In this document: in pieces, positions 24,303-32,507 of the stretch
Numbering within the stretch: position 1 is the first letter of the stretch
Layout: the number at the start of each line of letters is the position of its first letter
DNA from: Caccousia sp900752115
GTDB taxonomy: Bacteria > Bacillota > Clostridia > Oscillospirales > Acutalibacteraceae
NCBI GenBank assembly: GCA_902472225.1
Contig: CABRNB010000002.1
Coordinates: forward strand, 1 to 64,000
Direction of reading: 5' to 3'
DNA: 64,000 bases
Program-made: the position numbers and the translations under genes
Notes under the pieces: model-generated
The model's input: the letters and a program-made list of their open reading frames with translations, nothing else
Databases searched by the model: none
What the model was told of the DNA's origin: nothing

Positions 24303-25997
24303 TTACTCCTTCTCCAAGCAGCGGGTGAATTCCTCGATGGTATAACACAATGCCCTCGGTTCGAGCGATTGGGCCATGGAAAAAATTTCGGGAGGCCGGA
24401 TACCGACGGTTCGCAGAAGCGCGGGATCGGAGAAAATTTCATCCCGGGTTCCGTCCGCCACGGCCTTCCCCTGATGCAGGACGATTACCCGCTCAGCCCA
24501 CTCGCAGACAAGCTGCATGTCATGTGTAGCGATCATCGCTGTGACCGCCGCATTCTTCATTCCGGCGATTGTCCGCACGATTTCCTTGCGCGTGGCGACG
24601 TCAAGATTGGCCGTGGGTTCGTCCAGAAGCAGAATTTCCGGATGCAGCGCAACACCGATGGCCAGGCTGGCACGGCGCATTTGCCCTCCCGAGAGGAGAC
24701 GGCCGTCCCGTCCGGCCAGTTCTGTCAATCGGAAACGCTGCAGAAGTTCCCGTGTCCGTTCGGAAAAATCGGAGATCCCCCGCGCCTGCATAGCGAAGGC
24801 AATGTCGGATTCAATGGAATCCTTGATAAACATTTCCTCGGGATTCTGATAAACGAGAGAGAGGGTGCCGGACAGCTCCTCAGGCTTTTTCCCCCGCAGG
24901 CTTTCCCCATGCAGAAAAAGCTCGCCTGTCTGAGGCTTGACAAGTCCCAGCATCATTTTCATCAGTGTGGACTTTCCTGCGCCGTTTGAGCCGATGAGGG
25001 CAATTTTTTCTCCCCGGCGAATGGTCAGGTTCAGGCCGTCGAATACCGTCCGTTTTTCTCCCGTTACGGTCGGGTAGGAAGCGGACACGTTCCGAAACTC
25101 GAAAACAGACTCCCCGGCAGGACGGTCGGAAGAAGACGGGAGTGCGTGCGGGCGCAAGGAAAAACGTCCGAAGGCTTGCTTTCCTTCTTCGATCGTGGTA
25201 GGGAGAGACTGCGCGGCGTCGAGCCGCCCTTCTTTTTGAAGCTTTCGCGCTGCCATGGTAACCTGAGGAGGAAAGATACTGCTTGCTTCAAGCTCTTCCA
25301 CACGACGCAGCGCCTCTCCGGCAGGGAGCTTCCAGGCGGCGGATCCGTCACGCATCAATACGACATGCTTGCAGTAATCGGCGATGTATTCGGTGTGGTG
25401 CTCGATAACAATAATCGTTTTTCCGTACTTTTCGTTGAGTTCCTTCAAAATGTGATAGATGCGGTCGGCATGTCCGGGATCGAGCTGTGCGATCGGCTCG
25501 TCGAGGATCAGGACCTCCGGACCAAGGGAGACAGCTCCGGCAAGGGCGAGAAGATGTGTCTGACCGCCGGAGAGCTGCCAGACATAGTCATTTTCTCTTC
25601 CCTCAAGACCGCACATGGAAAGCGCCCTGCGTCCCTGCTCCCGGTAATCGGACATGGCGTAATTCAGACAGGCGTAGGAAGCGTCATCAAGGACTGTCGG
25701 GCGTACAATCTGGTTTTCGAAGTCCTGATATACATATCCAACTCTGCGAGCAAGGCTGCCGACGTCGGCTTCCCGTGTGTCGATGCCGTCCACACGGACG
25801 CTTCCGGAAAATTCTCCTGCAATAAAATGGGGGATCAGGCCGTTGAGCGTCTTGCAGAGCGTTGACTTGCCGCAGCCGTTGTTTCCCACAATCGCAAGAA
25901 AGTCTCCCTTCTCTATCCGGAGGGAGACATTTCTCAGAATCGGTTTGTCTGCCGCAGGGTAAGAGTATGTCAGATTCTCAATCTCAATGATACTCAT
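24303..25997 (-). CDS. ecfA: ECF transporter fused double ATP-binding protein (EcfA-EcfA')
   Basis: 564 residues with two complete ABC domains. Domain 1 (about 1-230): Walker A GNNGCGKST, signature QLSGGQT, Walker B VLILDEPIAQLDP. Domain 2 (about 290-560): Walker A GSNGAGKST, signature LLSGGQMRRAS, Walker B ILLLDEPTANLD. The fusion of both ATPases in one chain is common in group II ECF systems of Firmicutes. Starts MSIIEIENLTYSYP; the ATG overlaps the stop of the S-component gene (ATGA). Confidence 0.93.
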   Translation of the reverse strand: MSIIEIENLTYSYPAADKPILRNVSLRIEKGDFLAIVGNNGCGKSTLCKTLNGLIPHFIAGEFSGSVRVDGIDTREADVGSLARRVGYVYQDFENQIVRPTVLDDASYACLNYAMSDYREQGRRALSMCGLEGRENDYVWQLSGGQTHLLALAGAVSLGPEVLILDEPIAQLDPGHADRIYHILKELNEKYGKTIIVIEHHTEYIADYCKHVVLMRDGSAAWKLPAGEALRRVEELEASSIFPPQVTMAARKLQKEGRLDAAQSLPTTIEEGKQAFGRFSLRPHALPSSSDRPAGESVFEFRNVSASYPTVTGEKRTVFDGLNLTIRRGEKIALIGSNGAGKSTLMKMMLGLVKPQTGELFLHGESLRGKKPEELSGTLSLVYQNPEEMFIKDSIESDIAFAMQARGISDFSERTRELLQRFRLTELAGRDGRLLSGGQMRRASLAIGVALHPEILLLDEPTANLDVATRKEIVRTIAGMKNAAVTAMIATHDMQLVCEWAERVIVLHQGKAVADGTRDEIFSDPALLRTVGIRPPEIFSMAQSLEPRALCYTIEEFTRCLEKE

Positions 25998-26845
25998 GCC
26001 TGACGCCCGCCTGCCCTGTCAAACCGAAGTTTGAGAACGGTAATCACAGCCACGGCTGCCGCCGCCGCGACGACAAGGCCAACCGCCAGAGCGGTTCCGC
26101 TTTCCGCCCACTCCGCTTCCCATTCGATCAGAGGGGTGCCGCTGCTGGCCAGAAGCTCCGAGCCTGCCGCTGCGGCAAAGCCGACGATGGCTCCCAGTGC
26201 AATTTTCCAACTGAAGGCGCCCAGACCGGTCTCGGGACGGCGGGGCTGCATGCCGAGCAGAGGCTCAATCTTTCCATACAGTCTGGGAACAAGGAAGAGC
26301 GTGGGAAGCATGCAGAACAGGATGCCGGAGAAGAGCAGGTCGTTGAGGAAGGCGAAGCCTTCGGTGAAGAAAACGCTTTCGGGAAGGCCGGCCACTGCCT
26401 CGAAATCCTCTACGGCAAACTGTACTTTCATGATGTCGACAAGCATTCCCATGAACAGCTGCAGCGCTGTACCGGTGATAGCGGCAATGCCGACCATCTT
26501 ACGGTTGGAAGGGTCGCGCACCATGCGTCCTGCGACATAAACGCCGATTGTAACCGTCAGGAATTTTTCCAGTTCGCCGAGGCCGCCAAACTGGCCCAGC
26601 ATAATCTCGCTGAACACCAGCTCCCCGGTGGCAGCGCCGAGCGCGGCGGAAAGGGGGTCAAACAAAATGGCGAGTGTCAGCGGGATAAAGAGAAAATATT
26701 CGACGGAGAATTCTACAAGACCGACCTGAAATTTGGGGATTAACTCTGTGAAAAGAGTTGCGAGGCCGTAGAGTGTCATGGAGAGTACGAATACCATGAG
26801 CTTCTGAGACTGCGCTGCCGTTTGGCGTTTGGTGAGTTCCATCAT
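25994..26845 (-). CDS. ECF transporter S component, substrate unknown
   Basis: 283-residue integral membrane protein with about seven hydrophobic segments, longer than the typical 180-220 of vitamin S components, with a C-terminal extension (residues about 205-283). Conserved features include PKFQVGLVEFSVEYFLFIPL and GELVFSEIMLGQFGG. ATG at 26845 is chosen because AGGAGG lies 6 nt upstream, while the preceding ATG abuts it. No specificity motif for a known vitamin is recognised. Confidence 0.75.
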   Translation of the reverse strand: MMELTKRQTAAQSQKLMVFVLSMTLYGLATLFTELIPKFQVGLVEFSVEYFLFIPLTLAILFDPLSAALGAATGELVFSEIMLGQFGGLGELEKFLTVTIGVYVAGRMVRDPSNRKMVGIAAITGTALQLFMGMLVDIMKVQFAVEDFEAVAGLPESVFFTEGFAFLNDLLFSGILFCMLPTLFLVPRLYGKIEPLLGMQPRRPETGLGAFSWKIALGAIVGFAAAAGSELLASSGTPLIEWEAEWAESGTALAVGLVVAAAAAVAVITVLKLRFDRAGGRQA

Positions 26846-27105
26846 TTCCATCCTCCTGAAACGATTGTTTCCTTTTTCTTGCGATCGCTTACAGGTACTA
26901 TTGTAGCGAATCTTTTGTAAAGGATCGACCAAGGGGATGTAAACCTGTGTAAAAAAGAAACTATATTTTCGTAAGAAAGAAAATGAAATTCTTTTTTCAG
27001 AGAACAGAGGATGCTTTCGGAATCGGTACTTTATCGATATTCCGACATGAGGACATCAGAGGCAGGCTCGGACTTTTTGTGAGATTTCTTTTTTGGCGCC
27101 TTGTT
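26846..27105. other. ECF operon upstream region
   Basis: Contains the AGGAGG site and a possible minus-strand TACAAT box (about 26900-26905), with no strong -35. No riboswitch-like structure known to me for ECF operons was recognised. The C39-like gene ends at its right border. Confidence 0.35.
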
Positions 27106-28176
27106 TTATCCTGCCGCTGCATCATCCGGAAGGAGCGCGACACATTGGCTGCCCATCGTCCGATATCTTTCCTCTGCCGTTTCCACGGGATAGCGGACCA
27201 GGCCGTTTGACTCATTGGGATCATAAAAAAGATAGCATTCCGCGTCGCGTCCAACCAGAACCATGCAGTGCTGGTTTACAGGATACAGATACGTTTCCGT
27301 ATGATCGTAAGACTGCCATTGATACATTTCCGTCGTCTCTTCCATATCAATGGTTACCCAGACGGCGGCGGGCTGCCTTTGGGTCAGAACGACTTCCTGA
27401 AATATCTCTTCAAGGGAAAGCCCCGTTAAATTGACGGCCTGCCATTCCGATCCCTCGGTGCAGCTTTGGAGGGCTTTTTCGATCACAGGGGCAAAGCAGC
27501 CCCATCCGCCGGTTTCGCTGAACGGATCCCCTGCATATGCTTCAGTGGGATCGGGGCCGTACCGGCATCCCCATTCCAGATAGACCGGTTCCATCGGAAG
27601 CGCTTCCTGCACAAAAGCTTCGGGCGAAAGAGAAAACCCGCAGTTCTGGAGCAGCATATCGGCGCAGACAGCTTCGCAGCCGTTGGGAAGAATGTTTTCC
27701 TGGCTCAAATAGGGCACATCGTGCAGCAGAAAGCGGAAATCCTCATCAGAGAGTCCCAGATAATCGCGGATGATGAGAATGGCGTCCGGCCCCACGGCGG
27801 AATAACAGTATTGAAACAGTTCATTCTGATCCGCGGAGGAAGAGAACTCATTCAAAGAGTCCCAGAAAAAAGAGGAAGCTTCTGTGTCCAGAAGCATTTC
27901 GCCATACCAATCGGATTCCTCCTTGGCAGAAGCGCCTTCCCGAAATTGTGACAGAAAATAGGCGCTTGAAAAGGGAATGTTTTTGGAAAACTGGTTGGAG
28001 TGCAAACGGGGGAGGAGCCAGACGGCAGTGAGGACGGCGGTCAGAAGGATCAGCGCAAAGAAGAGACAAAGAGCAAGCCGAAAAGAGCGGCGCCGGACAT
28101 GTGTGGTGGTGCTGTTGTTTTCCGAGCAATGTGGCGGAATGAAGTTGGTAGTTTTCCGGTAGTGGCGGCCCGTCAT
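27106..28176 (-). CDS. Membrane-anchored C39/papain-like cysteine peptidase domain protein
   Basis: 356 residues. A basic N terminus and one transmembrane segment (LALCLFFALILLTAVLTAVWLL, about 33-54) precede an extracellular peptidase C39-like domain from about residue 160: VPYLSQENILPNGCEAVCAD carries the predicted catalytic Cys, NQHCMVLVGRD the His and DPNESNG the Asp/Asn. ATG at 28176 has an AAAGGAGGAAC site. A frame extends to 28221, without a better site. Substrates of these surface proteases are unknown. Confidence 0.82.
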   Translation of the reverse strand: MTGRHYRKTTNFIPPHCSENNSTTTHVRRRSFRLALCLFFALILLTAVLTAVWLLPRLHSNQFSKNIPFSSAYFLSQFREGASAKEESDWYGEMLLDTEASSFFWDSLNEFSSSADQNELFQYCYSAVGPDAILIIRDYLGLSDEDFRFLLHDVPYLSQENILPNGCEAVCADMLLQNCGFSLSPEAFVQEALPMEPVYLEWGCRYGPDPTEAYAGDPFSETGGWGCFAPVIEKALQSCTEGSEWQAVNLTGLSLEEIFQEVVLTQRQPAAVWVTIDMEETTEMYQWQSYDHTETYLYPVNQHCMVLVGRDAECYLFYDPNESNGLVRYPVETAEERYRTMGSQCVALLPDDAAAG

Positions 28177-28242
28177 GTTGCGTTCCTCCTTTTGCATCTG
28201 TTTCTCTCCTGTCTGCTCCATTTGCCGGCAGGTATGTTTCTT

Positions 28243-28271
28243 ATTAAAAGAAAAACGTGGCAGTCTGTAAA
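28243..28271 (-). promoter_or_regulatory. Promoter of the C39-like peptidase gene
   Basis: Minus strand TTTACA (28266-28271), 17-nt spacer, TTTAAT (28243-28248). About 65 nt upstream of the start codon. Confidence 0.5.
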
Positions 28272-28306
28272 ATGGTTACAAAAATTATTAGAAGAGTGGT
28301 GAAAAA

Positions 28307-28345
28307 AACACCAACCGATGAGATCCTCCCTCGTCGGTTGGTGTT
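28307..28345 (-). terminator. Intrinsic terminator after the HisJ-like gene
   Basis: A stem of 15 bp, AACACCAACCGACGA against its complement, followed on the minus strand by seven T. Lies just after the stop codon at 28349. Confidence 0.85.
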
Positions 28346-28348
28346 TTA

Positions 28349-29146
28349 CTATGAATTTGCAAAATCTTTTTGTGTTTGCGGAAACGCCTGCATCATGCTT
28401 GAAATGTTTGCACCTGCATGTTCCGGAGTATGGGCGTCCGAAGCAAAGCGAATATCAACATTTTTGTTTTTAAAAACATCCAGCATGTTTTTATTCATAC
28501 CTAATTCTTCAAATCCGTAATTTAAAGCGAGTCCGCCGCTTTGCTCCGCATACATGTGATGAGAATTTAATTCATCGGCTGACAGACCGTAAGCGGCAGT
28601 TAAATCATTCGCGGGGTAATGGTGGAAGCATTTGATAGAGTCTGGGTGTGCCACCCCGGAAAACAAGCCGCTTTTTACGAGGCGGAGCATCAGGTCATAA
28701 TATTTTCGATAAATTTGTTCCACATCAATCCCATTCCAAAATTCTGCTTTATGGTCAAATCCGAACCCATCAACCCAATGGATTGAGCCTACGGCAAAAT
28801 CAAAGTGAAAGGAGTGAAGAATATCGCCGATCAGCTTTTCATATTCAGGAAAGTAACATATCTCAAGCCCCCATTTTATTTTTATGGGAAATTCGATGCT
28901 TCTCATTTCAGTAATAAGCGCCTGAAAATCCTTAATGGACAGCTTCCCTTTTTTGCTGTACCAGTTTTTCTGATAATCGCTGTACTCACAAATGGAGGCA
29001 TACATGGGAGCGAATTCTGCAAAACGGTGAGAATGTTCCAAAAGATAAATTTCATCGATTCCGATGCTTACTGCTTGCTGAACAAATTGGTCGATCCATT
29101 CTTTTGTATACGGTCCTTTTTCAATATGAATATGCACATCTGTCAT
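28349..29146 (-). CDS. HisJ-like PHP-domain phosphatase
   Basis: 265 residues of PHP fold with HisJ-like motifs: DVHIHIEKG at the N terminus, LLEHSHRF, GLEICYF, AHPDSIKCF and ASDAHTPEHAG. HisJ removes phosphate from histidinol phosphate, but no histidine genes are nearby, so another phosphate may be the substrate. Codon use is clearly richer in A/T than in neighbouring operons, as is the flanking DNA to about 29.3 kb, which hints at acquisition by transfer. ATG after AAAAGGAG. Confidence 0.78.
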   Translation of the reverse strand: MTDVHIHIEKGPYTKEWIDQFVQQAVSIGIDEIYLLEHSHRFAEFAPMYASICEYSDYQKNWYSKKGKLSIKDFQALITEMRSIEFPIKIKWGLEICYFPEYEKLIGDILHSFHFDFAVGSIHWVDGFGFDHKAEFWNGIDVEQIYRKYYDLMLRLVKSGLFSGVAHPDSIKCFHHYPANDLTAAYGLSADELNSHHMYAEQSGGLALNYGFEELGMNKNMLDVFKNKNVDIRFASDAHTPEHAGANISSMMQAFPQTQKDFANS

Positions 29147-29304
29147 TTTGACTCCTTTTCTCTATTCCGATTATAAGAGAAATTATTTCGTGTTTTCTTA
29201 TGAACCTGTTTTGGGCTGCAGATTAAAGAAGCAGAGAAGGGGACAACGATACTTTTCGAAATGCTTGGACGTACTTTCTTTTGCTTGTTGTTCCATTAAA
29301 TAAA

Positions 29305-29336
29305 CAAGGATTCAACATACAATCGCTGAATCCTTG
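29305..29336 (-). terminator. Intrinsic terminator after the lipoprotein gene
   Basis: CAAGGATTCA and TGAATCCTTG form a perfect 10-bp stem; on the minus strand a TTTATTT stretch follows. Lies about 57 nt after the lipoprotein stop. Confidence 0.75.
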
Positions 29337-29392
29337 CTCATTTTCTTCTGTTGTAGTTCTTTATGGCGAGATTTCAGGAAAAGGTCCATAGC

Positions 29393-30211
29393 TCAGGAAC
29401 CGCTTGAAGGCTCGATCGGGACCGGCTCCGCAGCGGAAGAGGAGGGAAGCACGTTTGTTCCGAAGGACTTGGAATGGGAAATGGTTTGCAGGCTGACAAC
29501 GGTAACGCCGCGGGTATCCTCATCTGTAATTGTCCCCCGGTATCCGACGCGGATGGTATCACCCAACAAAAGACCATCGAGGCCGGCACTGCTTTCCTCA
29601 TCAAAGGAAAAGGCGAGTTGACGGTCATCCTCTGTTGTAATCACAAGGGAATGCATGGCAGCTTCTACGACGAGTCCCTCTACATAGGAGACGCTGTCCT
29701 CTCCCATCAGCTGAAAACAGGCTGCAACCTCTTCGCTGCTGATCATCATTTCTGTAAATAATTCTTCTTTCTGCTCATCTGCATAAGGGCAGGAGGACGG
29801 AAGGGAAAAGCAAAATACATCCTGAGAACGCTCTCCGAGGAACTGAAGAGTTTCGACGCTCTGATCCGAAGCGTTTTCCCACCAGTCGGATTTGACGCAG
29901 TACAGCGTCAAAAGAGGAGCCCCCTTGTCGTTCTGAAAATAAAAAGAAACCTGTGAATAATCCGATTGATCTTCCGTTTGGTCTCCGTGGGTAACTACGA
30001 TTTTGTAGTTTGCTGATTTCCATCTTGCCGGAACAGCGAAGGAAAAGCCGAGTTCGACGTTTTCATATATAAAAGGTTCTTCCTCCGCAGCCGAGGAGCT
30101 TAAAACTGCGCTTTCCAAAAGAGTGGCGGAAACAGTTTCCCCGGAAGATGAGCAAGATGAGAAAAGAAATGCCAGCAACAGAACAACAGGGAGAAAGGGA
30201 GCATTTCGCAC
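29393..30211 (-). CDS. Lipoprotein of unknown function
   Basis: 272 residues from a GTG at 30209-30211 after GAAAGGGG. A signal peptide with a lipobox-like end (LLAFLFSSC, Cys at about 20) is followed by a Ser/Glu-rich linker and a domain with a PsbP-like pattern (VELGFSFAVPARWK). The C-terminal part (about 190-260) resembles a small OB/DUF3221-like fold (GLLLGDTIRVGYRGTITDED), which is a guess. The expression leader contains a terminator (see 30243-30294). Confidence 0.72.
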   Translation of the reverse strand: MRNAPFLPVVLLLAFLFSSCSSSGETVSATLLESAVLSSSAAEEEPFIYENVELGFSFAVPARWKSANYKIVVTHGDQTEDQSDYSQVSFYFQNDKGAPLLTLYCVKSDWWENASDQSVETLQFLGERSQDVFCFSLPSSCPYADEQKEELFTEMMISSEEVAACFQLMGEDSVSYVEGLVVEAAMHSLVITTEDDRQLAFSFDEESSAGLDGLLLGDTIRVGYRGTITDEDTRGVTVVSLQTISHSKSFGTNVLPSSSAAEPVPIEPSSGS

Positions 30212-30242
30212 AGCAATTCCCCTTTCACAGCAAAATAAAAAG

Positions 30243-30294
30243 ATCCCGGCAGGAAAAATAGGTATACCAAATCAAGGCACAACCTGCCCGGGAT
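30243..30294 (-). promoter_or_regulatory. Intrinsic terminator inside the lipoprotein leader (putative attenuator)
   Basis: On the minus strand ATCCCGGGCAGG pairs with CCTGCCGGGAT (one bulge) and CTTTTTATTTT follows. The stem starts almost at the predicted +1 and ends about 30 nt before the GTG start codon, so a full terminator separates promoter and gene. Confidence 0.6.
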
Positions 30295-30300
30295 GTTTTC

Positions 30301-30329
30301 AGCATACATTTTTCGATCGGATTAGTCAA
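30301..30329 (-). promoter_or_regulatory. Promoter of the lipoprotein gene
   Basis: Minus strand TTGACT (30324-30329), 17-nt spacer, TATGCT (30301-30306). Predicted start near 30294. Confidence 0.6.
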
Positions 30330-30343
30330 TCTTCGTAAGGGGA

Positions 30344-30362
30344 TTGTAACAATCGGTTACAA
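30344..30362. promoter_or_regulatory. Perfect palindrome, possible regulator site
   Basis: TTGTAAC-AATCG-GTTACAA, 7-bp perfect arms with a 5-nt centre, 14 nt upstream of the -35 of the lipoprotein promoter. A location suited to an activator. Confidence 0.4.
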
Positions 30363-30617
30363 AGCTGTAACAGAAGAAGAAATGCAGGATAAAAACGTTT
30401 CTTCTTTCACGATTAAGGGTTGACATACATGTTTTTCCTCGATCGGGCAAAGAAGATGAAGTGAAGATGAGAAAAATTTGCATTTCCATGTGCATCTTTG
30501 CCAAATTGTTCCAAATAAATTTTCCATAGAAAAGACTTGAATGGCTTTGAATGCAAGTAAACCGGAGAAAACGGAAGAAAACAGGACGAATCTGAACCTT
30601 AATTCGATGAGAACGGT
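30363..30617. other. Intergenic region between divergent genes
   Basis: AT-rich, no gene supported. Several short open frames lack ribosome binding sites. The ABC exporter promoter begins at 30618. Confidence 0.4.
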
Positions 30618-30646
30618 TTGCGGTTTCAAATACAGGGATGTATACT
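30618..30646 (+). promoter_or_regulatory. Promoter of the ABC exporter pair
   Basis: TTGCGG (30618-30623), 17-nt spacer, TATACT (30641-30646). Leaves a leader of about 100 nt before the first gene. Confidence 0.55.
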
Positions 30647-30752
30647 TGCCGAAGAAAGAAAAGAGCTGGATGGGAGGGGAAAGGAAGGACGTTTCCGGGG
30701 CGTTTCCCGGAGTTGGCCAACAGGCTTCCGCAAGCCGGACAGGAGGGAAAAC

Positions 30753-32507
30753 ATGTTCCGAATCAAATGGCTTTGGAAGTATATGGGGGAGAAGAGAAAT
30801 CTGTTTGTGGTGGCCATGGTATTGTCTGCCGTCACATCAGCCATGCTGGTCATTAACCCTATGCTTTCACAAAAGCTCATCGACGAAGTCATCACCCCGC
30901 AAAATACCGATCTGCTGCTTCCGATCTTGGGCGCCATGCTTGCTGTTCAGCTCGCAAGGCTGACCATGCGCTATACCATGATCGTGTTGCTGGAAAAGAG
31001 CAGCCAGTGTACCTTCAATGGTCTGAGACGAAAAATGTATGACGTTCTTCAAAATGAAGACGCCCGTTTTTACCATGGTATCAGAACTGGTGACCTTATG
31101 ACCCGCATGACGAACGATTTGGATCTGGTTCGCCATGCCATCGCATGGATCTCCTATGTTACAGTTGATTCCATTGTTGTTTTTCTTGCCGCGCTGATTT
31201 ATCTCGGTTCAGTGAACATAGAGTTGATGCTTTGCCTTGCAGCCATTACGCCCTTCATTTTGCTTATCACACGCTTTTTCTCCAGAATTATTCATCCCAT
31301 GTTTGTGATGCTGCGGCAAAAGCTTTCCAGTCTGAATACCGTAGCACAGGAGAACATTGAAGGCAACCGGGTGGTCAAGGCGTTTGCCCGGGAGGAGTAT
31401 GAGAACCAGAAGTTCGAGGAGAAGAATGAAGATTACCGCCAGATGAATCTGAAAACGACATATGTCGGCGTTAAATTTCATCCTCTTATCGATCTGCTTT
31501 CCCAGTCTCTCACCGTAACGACTCTTCTTGTAGGCGGAATTTTTATGATTCAGGGAAAACTGACAGCAGGCGAAATCCTGGCGTTTTCTTCCCTGACCTG
31601 GGCGCTGGCCAATCCTCTGCGCAACCTTGGTATGCTGATCAATGATATTCAGCGCTTTTTTGCTTCGTGCCAGATGATCATTGAGATTTTCTATGCGCAG
31701 CCTTCCATTGCCGACCGGTATCAGGCGAAAGATCCGGGAAAAAGACCCGAGGGAGACGTGGAGTTCCGGGATGTTTCTCTTAAGATTGACGGAACGATGA
31801 TTCTGGACGATATCAGCTTCCATATTAAGCCGGGTCAGACGCTGGGAATCATCGGAACGACCGGATCCGGGAAGACGACGCTTACCGGAATGCTGACCCG
31901 CATCAACGACCCGACTTCGGGCGAGGTGCTTCTCGACGGCGAACCGGTGCAGAGCTATACGCTTCAGGCTCTGCGGCGCTATATCGGTGTGGCCATGCAG
32001 GATGTGTTCCTTTTCTCGGATACCGTAGACGCCAATATTGCCTACGGCAGGCCGGATATGCCTTTTGAGGAGGTACAGGATTATGCCCGCCGTGCTGGTG
32101 CGGATGAGTTTATCCGGCGGATGGAGGAGGGGTACGATACCCTCGTTGGTGAACGCGGTGTGGGACTTTCCGGTGGTCAGAAGCAGCGTCTTTCGCTTGC
32201 GCGTGCGCTGGCGATCCGACCTTCGGTGCTGATCCTGGACGATACCACGTCTGCGGTTGATATGGAGACGGAAAAGTATTTGCAGGAGCAGCTGCGGCAG
32301 CTTGATTTTCCCTGCACAAAGATCATCATTGCGCAGAGAATTTCTTCCATTGAGGACGCCGATTTGATTCTTGTGCTGGACGGCGGAAAAATCATTGAGC
32401 GCGGTACGCATCGCGAGCTGCTGAGACACAAAGGCTTCTATCGTCATATCTGGGCAATCCAGAACAGCAAGGAGGAGGGTGAGGAGCTTGGCGCGCAATC
32501 GATTTGA
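30753..32507 (+). CDS. Heterodimeric ABC exporter, half with degenerate ATP site
   Basis: 584 residues: six-helix exporter membrane domain (about 1-310) and nucleotide-binding domain (about 340-575). Walker A GTTGSGKTT and signature GLSGGQKQR are intact, but the Walker B catalytic residue is Asp (VLILDDTTSAVD) and the switch His is Gln (IIIAQRISSI). These are the hallmark changes of the degenerate site in TM287/288 or LmrCD-type heterodimers. ATG at 30753 follows AGGAGGGA. Works with the next gene, which it overlaps by 20 nt. Probably multidrug or lipid export. Confidence 0.93.
   Translation: MFRIKWLWKYMGEKRNLFVVAMVLSAVTSAMLVINPMLSQKLIDEVITPQNTDLLLPILGAMLAVQLARLTMRYTMIVLLEKSSQCTFNGLRRKMYDVLQNEDARFYHGIRTGDLMTRMTNDLDLVRHAIAWISYVTVDSIVVFLAALIYLGSVNIELMLCLAAITPFILLITRFFSRIIHPMFVMLRQKLSSLNTVAQENIEGNRVVKAFAREEYENQKFEEKNEDYRQMNLKTTYVGVKFHPLIDLLSQSLTVTTLLVGGIFMIQGKLTAGEILAFSSLTWALANPLRNLGMLINDIQRFFASCQMIIEIFYAQPSIADRYQAKDPGKRPEGDVEFRDVSLKIDGTMILDDISFHIKPGQTLGIIGTTGSGKTTLTGMLTRINDPTSGEVLLDGEPVQSYTLQALRRYIGVAMQDVFLFSDTVDANIAYGRPDMPFEEVQDYARRAGADEFIRRMEEGYDTLVGERGVGLSGGQKQRLSLARALAIRPSVLILDDTTSAVDMETEKYLQEQLRQLDFPCTKIIIAQRISSIEDADLILVLDGGKIIERGTHRELLRHKGFYRHIWAIQNSKEEGEELGAQSI

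Noticed and set aside
26846..27105. Vitamin riboswitch before the ECF operon
   Set aside because: Looked for TPP, cobalamin, FMN and folate-type cores; none of their conserved stretches was present.
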